Shown piece by piece: positions 36,246 through 44,605 of a stretch of DNA of 64,000 nucleotides. The notes beneath the pieces were generated by a model that was not told the DNA's origin, made no database searches, and worked only from the letters and a program-made list of their open reading frames with translations. The first letter of the stretch is position 1. The number at the start of each line of letters is the position of its first letter. Origin of the DNA: Rhizobiaceae bacterium. GTDB lineage: Bacteria > Pseudomonadota > Alphaproteobacteria > Rhizobiales > Rhizobiaceae. Where the stretch lies: NCBI GenBank assembly GCA_029233925.1, contig JARGOX010000010.1:156848-220847 (forward strand). The letters are read 5' to 3'. The position numbers were made by a program, and so were the translations under genes.

Positions 36246-38138
36246 CTATTTGGGCGAAAAACCTTTCAGCGCCTCGACCACCTGCTTGACGACGCCTGCC
36301 CAGTCACCGTCCTCCTGCTGCCGAAACAGCCGCATGCCGGGATACCAGGGGCTGTCCTCACGGTCCAGGAGCCAGCGCCAGTCCGGAACTTTTTTGAGTA
36401 AAACCCAGACAGGCACATTGAGAGCTCCGGCGAGATGGGCCGGGGCGCTGTCGGATGTGATGATCAGATCCAGGTTTTTCATCACGGCGGCGGTGTCGAC
36501 AAAGCCATCTGGCCCTTCATTGAAGCCGTCCAGAATCTGCAGAGACATTTGATCAGCCATCTCTTCGATTTGGTCGGTGCCATGCATATATTGAAGGCTG
36601 ATGAGCTCCACCCCTTCCACTTTTGCCAGCGGCGCCAGTTCGGAAAGTGGGAATGATCGTCCCTGATCGACAGCACCTTTCGGATTGCCCTGCCAGGATA
36701 TACCTACGCGCAGACCCTTCTGTGGAATCTGTTCTTTCCATTGTTTGACAAGGTTATCTTCAGCAAACAGATAGGGTGTGCTGGTCGGAATGGTCGACAA
36801 TTCAGTCTTGAACCGGTCTGGAAGGCTGAGCAGGGTGCATTGATAATCCGTCTCTGCAAGCGTTTGCTTCAGCCCCTTGATCGAAACACGCGGATCAAGC
36901 GTAGACAACAGGCGATGGGCCACAACGGGGGCCACCAGCGTAACCTTTGCGCCCAGATCCGCAAGCAGGGGCAAATAGCGGCAGAACTGAAAAACATCAC
37001 CAAAACCCTGTTCGGTGAAGACGGCAATCGATCGTCCTTCGATATTCTGACCGAGCCATTCCGGAATACCTTTCACGCCCGGTTTCCGCATGAACTCCTT
37101 GCATTTCCAGCGCCACTCCATGTCAGACCAGCCCGATGGCATGTCGCCCATCAGAAGTTTAAGCAGCCCTTGATTCCACAGGCCCTCGGGTTGATCAGGG
37201 CGAAGCTTGTTCATCCTGCGGTAAAAGTCTGCACTTTCAGCGAAGCGGCCCAATTGCCGCAAAGTGTAGGCCATATTGTTCATGGCGGTCCAATTCCCGC
37301 TATCTATTGCTAGCGCACGCTTGTAGCAGGTGAGGGCCTCCTCATAACGCTGCATATTCTGCAGGATAAAACCCTTGTTGACATGCGCGTCCGTAAAGCG
37401 GTCTGACAGCTCCAAAGCAAGATCACAGCTTTTCAGAGCCTCGTCATATCGTTTCAGATATTGCAGTGAATAACCCCTGTTGCTGTAAGGCAACGCATAG
37501 GTCGGTCGCTGCGCGATCGCTTCTTCGTAGTCCCTGATTGCTTCGATATGCCGGTTCAGTGCCTTGAATGAATTGCCGCGGTTGTTGAGCGCCTCGGGAA
37601 AGATGGGTTGTAAAGTCAGGGCGCGGGTGAAATTGCCGATGGCTTCTGGGTGTTTGTCAAATTGTTGCAGGATATAGCCCCGTTTGCCAAAAGCGTCGGC
37701 GCTGAGCGGTTGTACCAGCAACAGTTGGTTCACGGGCCCAAGTGCATCCTGGAATTTGCCTTGATTCATCAGGCTTAGAACCAGCATGGGGAGAACTTTT
37801 TCGTTGCCCTTCGTCATGCGGCTGGCTTTGCGAAAACATTCTTCCGCATCTCCATGGCGGTTATCCGCCATGAAGCTCTGGCCAAGAGCAACGATACAAT
37901 TGATATCGTCGGGAAAAATCTGCAACGACTTTTTCAGGCGCCGGACGGCTTCTGAAGGTTTCTGCTGGCCTAGCGCGCTGAGGCCGAGCAGGTAATGGGC
38001 CCGGGATGAGCGGAGATTGCGACGTAAGACAGCGTTGCACGCCTCCTCTGCTTCACGAAAGAGTCTACGCGCCAGCGCCTGTTCCGCATTGTTGAGAACT
38101 TGAGCATCGGAAGGGCGAAGGGCCGTATCTCTATTCAT
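36246..38138 (-). CDS. TPR protein with C-terminal GT9-like glycosyltransferase domain
   Basis: A 630-residue cytoplasmic protein. About residues 10-330 are tandem TPR units (for example LRSSRAHYLLGLSALGQQKP, PEALNNRGNSFKALNRHIEA, TALPYSNRGYSL-like repeats). The C-terminal 270 residues form a GT-B-like domain with LRVGISWQGNPKGA, LITSDSAPAHLAGALNVPVW and a DWRWLLDREDSPWYPGMRLF end. The C-terminal wording resembles glycosyltransferase family 9 (heptosyltransferase) rather than the OGT/SPINDLY domain. It is the last gene of the leftward hldE-hldD unit, so ADP-heptose may be its donor. A similar protein is encoded at 44606-46702. It may glycosylate proteins, with the TPR part holding the acceptor (inference). 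Confidence 0.82.
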   Translation of the reverse strand: MNRDTALRPSDAQVLNNAEQALARRLFREAEEACNAVLRRNLRSSRAHYLLGLSALGQQKPSEAVRRLKKSLQIFPDDINCIVALGQSFMADNRHGDAEECFRKASRMTKGNEKVLPMLVLSLMNQGKFQDALGPVNQLLLVQPLSADAFGKRGYILQQFDKHPEAIGNFTRALTLQPIFPEALNNRGNSFKALNRHIEAIRDYEEAIAQRPTYALPYSNRGYSLQYLKRYDEALKSCDLALELSDRFTDAHVNKGFILQNMQRYEEALTCYKRALAIDSGNWTAMNNMAYTLRQLGRFAESADFYRRMNKLRPDQPEGLWNQGLLKLLMGDMPSGWSDMEWRWKCKEFMRKPGVKGIPEWLGQNIEGRSIAVFTEQGFGDVFQFCRYLPLLADLGAKVTLVAPVVAHRLLSTLDPRVSIKGLKQTLAETDYQCTLLSLPDRFKTELSTIPTSTPYLFAEDNLVKQWKEQIPQKGLRVGISWQGNPKGAVDQGRSFPLSELAPLAKVEGVELISLQYMHGTDQIEEMADQMSLQILDGFNEGPDGFVDTAAVMKNLDLIITSDSAPAHLAGALNVPVWVLLKKVPDWRWLLDREDSPWYPGMRLFRQQEDGDWAGVVKQVVEALKGFSPK

Positions 38139-38197
38139 GAAGTCTGATCAATCTTGCAATTTCGGGGTCGCGGGACACTCTGAATTTCTGCTGTGAA

Positions 38198-39118
38198 TTA
38201 ATCACGATTGAGCCAATGAACATAGTCCCTAATACCGTCTTCAAGGCTGTGGAATCCACTTGTATAGCCTGAATTGCGCAACAGCGTTCCGTCGGCGCAG
38301 GTATATTTCTGGTATTGACCTTCAAGGCCTGGCGGCATGTCGATCATCTCGATCTGTGCGCCATCGAGATTGTGCGCAACCAGTTCACCCAGGTCCTGAA
38401 AGGACCTCGGCGTTCCTGTTCCGCAGTTGTAGATGCCGGATTTTCCCGATTGCAGAAAGTGCAGATTAACGTCGACAACATCGCGCACGTCGATGAAGTC
38501 TCGCAAAAAGGTGTCGCTGCCGCGAAACAATTGCAATGGTTTGCCTGCCCGGTGCCGCGCAACCATTTTGAAAATGACAGAAGCCATGTCGCCCTTATGG
38601 CTTTCGCGCGGTCCATAGACGTTGAAATAACGCAGGCCAATGACAGGGCTTTGTGCCTCGGGCAGAATGTTCAGGACGTGTTGATCAAAGGCCCATTTCG
38701 AAAAACCGTAAACATTCAGTGGCTTTTCCTGGTTGTTGTTCTCGACGAAAGCGCATTCGCCCGCCCCGTAGACCGCTGCCGATGAGGCATAGATAAACGG
38801 TATTTTGCGTTTCAGACAGGCGTGCAACAGGGTCTTTGAATAGGTGTAATTGTTCTTCATCATGAAGCGCCCGTCCTGTTGCGTCGTGACGGCGCAGGCG
38901 CCCAGATGAAAAACCGCATCTATCTCAGGCAGTTTCGCCAGTGCATCGGGAAAATCGTCCTTGTCGAAATAATCTATGATATGGGCTTTGCTCAGGTTGA
39001 GATGCTTTCGTGCATCAACCAGTGAATCGACGATTACAATGTCTTTCATACCGGCGCTGTTCAGCCCATGGACCAGATTGCTGCCGATGAAACCTGCTCC
39101 GCCAGTGACCACGATCAC
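38198..39118 (-). CDS. hldD: ADP-L-glycero-D-manno-heptose 6-epimerase
   Basis: A 306-residue short-chain dehydrogenase-type epimerase that makes the L-glycero form of ADP-heptose using bound NADP. MIVVTGGAGFIGSNLV is the cofactor site; YASSAAVYG, NVYGFSKWAFD (Tyr-x3-Lys) and RYFNVYGPRE are catalytic and substrate segments found in HldD. The start ATG overlaps the hldE stop by four bases (ATGA). Together with hldE and gmhB at 59072-59737, it supplies ADP-heptose for lipopolysaccharide core or for protein heptosylation. Confidence 0.95.
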   Translation of the reverse strand: MIVVTGGAGFIGSNLVHGLNSAGMKDIVIVDSLVDARKHLNLSKAHIIDYFDKDDFPDALAKLPEIDAVFHLGACAVTTQQDGRFMMKNNYTYSKTLLHACLKRKIPFIYASSAAVYGAGECAFVENNNQEKPLNVYGFSKWAFDQHVLNILPEAQSPVIGLRYFNVYGPRESHKGDMASVIFKMVARHRAGKPLQLFRGSDTFLRDFIDVRDVVDVNLHFLQSGKSGIYNCGTGTPRSFQDLGELVAHNLDGAQIEMIDMPPGLEGQYQKYTCADGTLLRNSGYTSGFHSLEDGIRDYVHWLNRD

Positions 39119-40650
39119 CTTTTCAGTTCCTCCATTTTTTCAAGAATGGCCGTTGTTGAAATGTCGTTTTGAAATGCGACGAGTTCGACGCGGCCACCAT
39201 AGCTCTCGACAAAGGTCCGCCCCACCACTTCCCTGTCGTGATAATCCGCGCCCTTGACCAGAATGTCGGGACGAATGGCGCTGATCAGTTCTTCGGGCGT
39301 ATCCTCTTCAAAGATCACAACGGCATCAACAGCTTCAAGTGCGAGCAAAACGGCCGCCCTGTCCTTGGCCGGGTTGACCGGCCGTCCGTTGCCCTTGAGT
39401 ACTCGCACCGATTCATCGCTGTTGAGGCCGACAATGACCGCGCTGCCGAGTTCGGCGCAGCGCTTCAAATTCTCGACATGACCGGCATGAAGAATATCAA
39501 AACAGCCATTGGTGAATACGATGGATCGGCCTGCCTTCTTCAACCGGCTTGCCTCGATTTCGATCTGATCACGGGGAACCAGCTTTGAAGCGCTCCATCG
39601 CCCCGGCTCGGCATATTTGTCAATCACTTCATCCAGGCTTACAACGACGCTGCCGGCCTTGCTGACCGATATCGACGCAACAGCATTGGCGAAGATGCAG
39701 CTTGACAGATAGGGCATTCCGCATGCCAGGGCCACGCCGAGTCCGGCGATCACGCAATCACCGGCGCCGGTGACGTCGGCCACGTCATGGGAGAATGCGC
39801 TGATTTCATGGTCTTTGTCGGCTTCGCTCAGGAACATTCCATCAGGACCCAGCGTCACGAGACAGGCATCCAGTTGCAGCGCGCTTCGCAGCCCATGGGC
39901 AGCAAGTGCCGGTGCACTCAATTGGTGATCACCAATTGTCGGGAACTGATTGTCTGACGCTGCGATCGCTTCCTTGCGGTTGGGCGTAATGATGCTGGCG
40001 CCTGCATATTTGCCGTAATTCCTGCCTTTGGGATCACAAAGCACAGGAACGCCCCTGGAGCGCGCAAAACCGATGATTTGCGAAAGAACGCGTTCACCGC
40101 AGGCTCCTTTGTCGTAGTCCGATATGATCAGCACATCGGCTTCGGCGACAAGGCGATTGGTGGTTTCAATCTGTTGCTGTTCGATTGAGTGGTCCGGGCA
40201 ACCGATGTCTTCAAAATCGATCCGGACGATCTGCTGCGTTCCGGCAACGACCCTGAGTTTTCTGGTTGTGCGCCTTTCCGGCGCCGCGATCATGTGACTC
40301 GTATTGACTGAACTTGCATCGAGTATCTGCCTCAACTGGAGTGCCGCCGCATCGGTCCCGACAAGGCCGGATAGGTCAACGCGGGCGCCCAGGCTGGCAA
40401 GATTGGCGGCCACATTGGCCGCGCCGCCTGGCCTGTATAAATGCGACTTGCCGGCAAGAACCGGTATCGGCGCTTCCGGCGAGATGCGCTCGACACTACC
40501 ATGAAGATATTCATCGAGCATCATGTCGCCGTGCACCACAATGCGCGGCTGGCGTGTCTTCAAAGAGGTACGGACCAGGTCCAGAACCTCGAGAATATCT
40601 TTATTTTCGGGGTGTCTTGATTGCACGAGATCAGCCATAAACGCCTTCAT
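39115..40650 (-). CDS. hldE: Bifunctional D-glycero-beta-D-manno-heptose-7-phosphate kinase / 1-phosphate adenylyltransferase
   Basis: A 511-residue fusion. The N-terminal PfkB-type kinase (about 35-345) has GGAANVAANLASLG and the catalytic anion-hole motif GAGDCVIAGLGVAL. The C-terminal cytidylyltransferase-like domain has FTNGCFDILHAGHVENLKRC and DILVKGADYHD. The enzyme phosphorylates heptose-7-phosphate and, after GmhB action, adds AMP. ATG 40650 and 40638 are both possible; neither has a strong ribosome-binding site. Head of the leftward hldE-hldD-TPR unit. No gmhA (isomerase) is in the window. Confidence 0.95.
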   Translation of the reverse strand: MKAFMADLVQSRHPENKDILEVLDLVRTSLKTRQPRIVVHGDMMLDEYLHGSVERISPEAPIPVLAGKSHLYRPGGAANVAANLASLGARVDLSGLVGTDAAALQLRQILDASSVNTSHMIAAPERRTTRKLRVVAGTQQIVRIDFEDIGCPDHSIEQQQIETTNRLVAEADVLIISDYDKGACGERVLSQIIGFARSRGVPVLCDPKGRNYGKYAGASIITPNRKEAIAASDNQFPTIGDHQLSAPALAAHGLRSALQLDACLVTLGPDGMFLSEADKDHEISAFSHDVADVTGAGDCVIAGLGVALACGMPYLSSCIFANAVASISVSKAGSVVVSLDEVIDKYAEPGRWSASKLVPRDQIEIEASRLKKAGRSIVFTNGCFDILHAGHVENLKRCAELGSAVIVGLNSDESVRVLKGNGRPVNPAKDRAAVLLALEAVDAVVIFEEDTPEELISAIRPDILVKGADYHDREVVGRTFVESYGGRVELVAFQNDISTTAILEKMEELKR

Positions 40651-41056
40651 GACAATTGTTTCTGGCAGCAAAGGCCTGTCTGCCGAGCGGCTATAACAGT
40701 GTTCCGGCAAAAAATAAAGATACACAAACGGTCTTGGCTGCTGTCTGCCGAAGCCTTTGAGCGGTGGTGTAAACGTCCCGAGCCAGGAACATCTAAACCA
40801 ACGGTCTGCAGTTCTCCTTGAGTAGCAAATGGGAAAAGCAAGATGGAACGGCTGCGCTCATCCACTTTTAACCGCATCGCACCGGCCTGCTGCCAATTGG
40901 GGAGAAGCAGGCCATGACCATTTTTCCTCCCTTTGTTTTATTGTATTATTGGTGCAGCAGGGTTCCCTTGATTCTTAATACCTGGCCCAGAGCTTGCATC
41001 GTGACGGGATCGGAACAGTTTGGCATCGCACAGGACCGCCACTTGGATAGCAAAGC
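40651..41056. other. Divergent intergenic region between hldE and an SGNH gene
   Basis: About 400 bases presumably carrying the promoters of both divergent units. It becomes AT-rich near 40920-40980. I see no convincing palindrome, hairpin or gene here. Confidence 0.5.
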
Positions 41057-42187
41057 ATGACTCCTTTATTCGACCCGGATTTGTCATACGAACCTGAGCC
41101 CGAAAAAGGTCGGCAGATTAGCGGAACCCGTAAGCTCGTCTTTTGGTTGATCAGCGTGAGTTTCAGTCTGTGTCTGATGATCGCGGTTGTGGAAACAGGC
41201 GCGCATTTTGTTCTGAAGTCTCAAGGGATTGATTCCCCGCTTTTTTTCAGAAGCGCGGAGGAGACCATCCTTGGCCGCGATCAATTTCGCGAGGCCTACC
41301 GTACACTGGATCCCCATCTTGCCTTCACCTACGGAAAAAACTCTGAGAAACTCCAGGAGGTGAAAAAAACGCGAGCATGGATCGACGGTTTTCTACTGCA
41401 CTCGCCAATGCAACGGGGTTTGCGCAAGCCGGTTATTCTGGCATTGGGGGGCTCTACCACCGACGGGGTGAAATTTCCCAACAGCTGGCCGGAGCAACTG
41501 GCAAGGATCCTCGACGCAAACAGGATACCAGCAGTGGTGATAAACGGCGGCATTGGCGGATATTCAACCAGTCAGGACATGTTCAAGCTTGTGCGTGACG
41601 GATTCGAGTTCAAGCCTGATATCGTCATCGAATATGCCGGCGTGAACGACGGCTGGCGCTACGGGGTTGCCAATCATCTGATGGTTCATCCCTATCAGGA
41701 GAATATTCTGAAGGTGGCAACCGGTCAGGAAGAGCCAAAAATCCTGCCCAGCATGACATCGCTGCTTCGCCAATATGTTCCCAAGGCATCGTCCATCGAC
41801 TATTCTCTTGGCCTGTCCTCAAAGCGCACACCGGCACAGACATTCAAGAAGAACATGGAGATTATGCACGCTGCAAGTCTTTCACAGGGTGCGAAATTCT
41901 ATTCCGTGATACAGCCGTTTTCTTTCTACAAGAGCAGACATGCCAAACCCAACAGGTACTCAGTCGGGTCGGAATTTATAGCCGGTGTAAATGGACTCTA
42001 TGATCAAATACGCGTTATTGCAAAAAATCGTGACTACATTCTCGACGCGACAGGTGTTCTTGAAGGCACCGATGCGATTGTGTATCAACCAGACGGCGTG
42101 CACCTCACGGATGCCGGCAATAGAATTATTGCCCTCTATATGTTCAATCTTGTCCGGGACCAATTGGCTGCCAAGCAGGTAAACTAG
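41057..42187 (+). CDS. Membrane-anchored SGNH/GDSL-hydrolase-like protein
   Basis: A 376-residue protein. A single N-terminal membrane helix (about 27-48) follows a charged cytoplasmic leader; the rest should be periplasmic. SGNH motifs: LALGGSTTDG (S133), GGIGGYS, N197 in EYAGVNDGW, and the Asp-x-x-His end PDGVHLTDAGN. These enzymes are esterases or acyltransferases that act on carbohydrates or lipids. It is the first of two such genes in the island (see 49560-50753). SGNH genes commonly accompany the carbamoyltransferase-SxtJ-DUF5989 set also found here. Substrate unknown. Confidence 0.85.
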   Translation: MTPLFDPDLSYEPEPEKGRQISGTRKLVFWLISVSFSLCLMIAVVETGAHFVLKSQGIDSPLFFRSAEETILGRDQFREAYRTLDPHLAFTYGKNSEKLQEVKKTRAWIDGFLLHSPMQRGLRKPVILALGGSTTDGVKFPNSWPEQLARILDANRIPAVVINGGIGGYSTSQDMFKLVRDGFEFKPDIVIEYAGVNDGWRYGVANHLMVHPYQENILKVATGQEEPKILPSMTSLLRQYVPKASSIDYSLGLSSKRTPAQTFKKNMEIMHAASLSQGAKFYSVIQPFSFYKSRHAKPNRYSVGSEFIAGVNGLYDQIRVIAKNRDYILDATGVLEGTDAIVYQPDGVHLTDAGNRIIALYMFNLVRDQLAAKQVN

Positions 42188-42268
42188 GCTGGTAGGCCTT
42201 CAGTGATGTCGAACGCAAGTGTTCCCTTCTTAGTGAATGGCCATTTCCCGTATTGAGCGGAGTACCAA

Positions 42269-44593
42269 ATGAATATTCAGTCGCCCGGAAATGCGCTGTT
42301 GAACTATTCTTTCAACCAGGAAGAGTGGCCAAACAAGCCGGCATTGCAAGAAGTGTCACTGCAAAAAGCTTATTTTCTGCTGGTGAATGTCGAAGAACAC
42401 CCCGAAATCCTTCCCTTTGCCTTCGATCTGGCAACCAGCCAACTGGCATCGGCTGAAAACCGATTTGATACACCTGCGTTTTCGGTCTGGCAGGAAGAAG
42501 AAAGCAAACATCAAGTGCAGGCACTAGGCCAGGCAATCGCCATCAGGGGCGAAAATCCGGATTTTCAGCTGAATAATCCGGCGCCTTTAGAAGTCCGACG
42601 CATGGCAGCACATTACTATCTCCAATATATGCCGATGGCTCTGGTCGATGGTTGCTGGCTTCAGACCGGCGCACGGGTTGCAACAGCCCATACTGTAGCA
42701 GGTGCAATCGTCACGGGACTTTACCAGCATCAGGTGCGCGCATTTGTGGCCGACCCGGGCCGCCATTTTGTCAATGATTACAAAGATGCCTTTGCTCGCG
42801 TTGGCGGTGAATTGGGCGATGTATCTTCCCTTTCCTTCGCCAATCGGCCAGAGTTTGCTGATACGAGTTTCGAACTGCCGTTGTTCCTGCTGGCTCTCGC
42901 CCAGACGGGCAGGACGCATTTCCCGGAAATCATCGGAGCCAATCTTGCCTGGCAATTTCTTGGAATTCCTGCATTTGGATTGAAGCTCATTGCTGATTTT
43001 TGCCAGGCCCATGGCCTGCCTCAACTGGACAGCGGTCTTGATGAACCGGAATTTCTGGAAAAAGGCCATACGATGGCGGTGCATGCCGTTGAAGCCCTGC
43101 TTGAAGATGCGCAACCAGCCGACCGGGCGCAGATATGGTCGCGGGTTGTTAACGGGGCCGGGGCCACAGTGCGACTTTGGAATGATTGGTTCGAATCAAC
43201 CCGCCTTGCTGCGCCTCAAGGTCCGCCGGACCCTGTCCAGGAGATGATCAATCTCATGTGGAGCAAGGCTTCCCACGCCCATGGTTATCACGGAAGCCGG
43301 CTTCTGGGTGACAGGCTGCTGGACGATCATCTTGATCCGCAAAATTTTGATGGGCCAAAGCTTCTCAACGCTCTGGCGGACTCACCATGGGTCAGGCCCG
43401 GACAGGCGGAAAAAAGTCCGTTGCTCAATCATCTGATCGGCTTTGGTGGCCCGATGCTGGGTGTCTTTTCTCCGATGGAACAACAAATTATTCGAGAGTG
43501 GATTAACAGCCTTCCGCCACGTGAAAAAAGCAACAGATCACCCGGAAAGCAGACCGAATCAGCTTTGTTCGGAGAGGAGCTAAAACCAGCCCTGCGCGTG
43601 CCTCGAGCCGTCCAGGGCCGCATCTGGCAACCCGGTGACGTGCAAAAACGCAGCGACGCAATGTTTGCGAAATGTTCGGTCCGTGAACTCTATCACCATC
43701 TCGTCAATGTGGAGTTTTTCCCTGAAATTCTGCCTCAGGCAGAGCGATTTGCGCGCGAACGGCTGGAGCGGTCCATGGCGTCGCTATGGAAGGGCGAGCG
43801 CGCCATCCCGCTGCCCCATTATGATCCCGATGCCCTCGATCGCTGGGTTGAGGAAAAACACCGGGCCCAGGTGGATTCCTATCGTCCGCCCGCTGAGCGT
43901 CCGGACGTATCAAAGGATGCCTTTATTGAGGCAACAGTGCAGCTGGCTCCACTTATTCTCATCGATGGCGGGTGGTTGCAGGGCATGGCATCCCCGGCAA
44001 CCATCAATACGACGGTGGGGCGGATGCTGTTTCATGTGTTTGTCGAGGAGATTGGCGAAGGCAATGCGGATGAACATCATGCCAACATATACCGCAGCCT
44101 GCTCAAATCGATGAATGTCAGTGCTCCGCCAGTGGAATCGAGAGAATTCATCAATTGGGACAGGCTCGACGCCGGCTCGTTTGATGTGCCGACACTCTGG
44201 CTCGCCCTGTCCTGTTTTCCCCGCCACTTCATGCCGGAAATTCTCGGACTCAATCTGGCCGTTGAGCTGGCCGGGGTAGGGGCGCCCTATATGGAAGCCC
44301 GCGACACATTGCGCAAATTCCGTTATCCCACGCTCTTTGTCGATGTCCATAATGCTGCCGACAATGTGACCAGCGGCCATTCCGCATGGGCGTTGAAAAC
44401 CATCAAACACTACATGGATCAGACAGCCGAACGGGAGGGCCCACATCATGTGGACCGTGTCTGGCACAGGGTCTGGAGCGGTGTAAGACTGACATTGCCG
44501 CAAATCGGACGGGCCCGGTTGCTCGCCCATCGGGTAAAACGCCGATTGCTCGGACCGGACCAAAGAACCGTACCGCTGATCTTCCCGACCTGA
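42269..44593 (+). CDS. Tandem heme-oxygenase-like iron-containing redox protein, N-terminal copy degenerate
   Basis: A 774-residue protein built from two homologous halves. Each half has an entry module (LVNVEEHPEILPFA near 39-51; LVNVEFFPEILPQA near 487-500) and a pattern F-x-x-P-x3-LAL ... PEIxGxNLA (E220 and E657). The C-terminal half keeps a plausible dinuclear iron set, E602/H603 in DEHHANIY, E657, and H694, D698, H704 in HNAADNVTSGH, as in the heme-oxygenase-like diiron oxidase family. In the N-terminal half the aligned positions are R165, L257 and E261, so that half is probably structural or regulatory. HDO enzymes perform N-oxygenation, desaturation or C-C cleavage. No amine-substrate partner is obvious. 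Signal peptide absent. Confidence 0.75.
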   Translation: MNIQSPGNALLNYSFNQEEWPNKPALQEVSLQKAYFLLVNVEEHPEILPFAFDLATSQLASAENRFDTPAFSVWQEEESKHQVQALGQAIAIRGENPDFQLNNPAPLEVRRMAAHYYLQYMPMALVDGCWLQTGARVATAHTVAGAIVTGLYQHQVRAFVADPGRHFVNDYKDAFARVGGELGDVSSLSFANRPEFADTSFELPLFLLALAQTGRTHFPEIIGANLAWQFLGIPAFGLKLIADFCQAHGLPQLDSGLDEPEFLEKGHTMAVHAVEALLEDAQPADRAQIWSRVVNGAGATVRLWNDWFESTRLAAPQGPPDPVQEMINLMWSKASHAHGYHGSRLLGDRLLDDHLDPQNFDGPKLLNALADSPWVRPGQAEKSPLLNHLIGFGGPMLGVFSPMEQQIIREWINSLPPREKSNRSPGKQTESALFGEELKPALRVPRAVQGRIWQPGDVQKRSDAMFAKCSVRELYHHLVNVEFFPEILPQAERFARERLERSMASLWKGERAIPLPHYDPDALDRWVEEKHRAQVDSYRPPAERPDVSKDAFIEATVQLAPLILIDGGWLQGMASPATINTTVGRMLFHVFVEEIGEGNADEHHANIYRSLLKSMNVSAPPVESREFINWDRLDAGSFDVPTLWLALSCFPRHFMPEILGLNLAVELAGVGAPYMEARDTLRKFRYPTLFVDVHNAADNVTSGHSAWALKTIKHYMDQTAEREGPHHVDRVWHRVWSGVRLTLPQIGRARLLAHRVKRRLLGPDQRTVPLIFPT

Positions 44594-44605
44594 ATAGACA
44601 GATAT

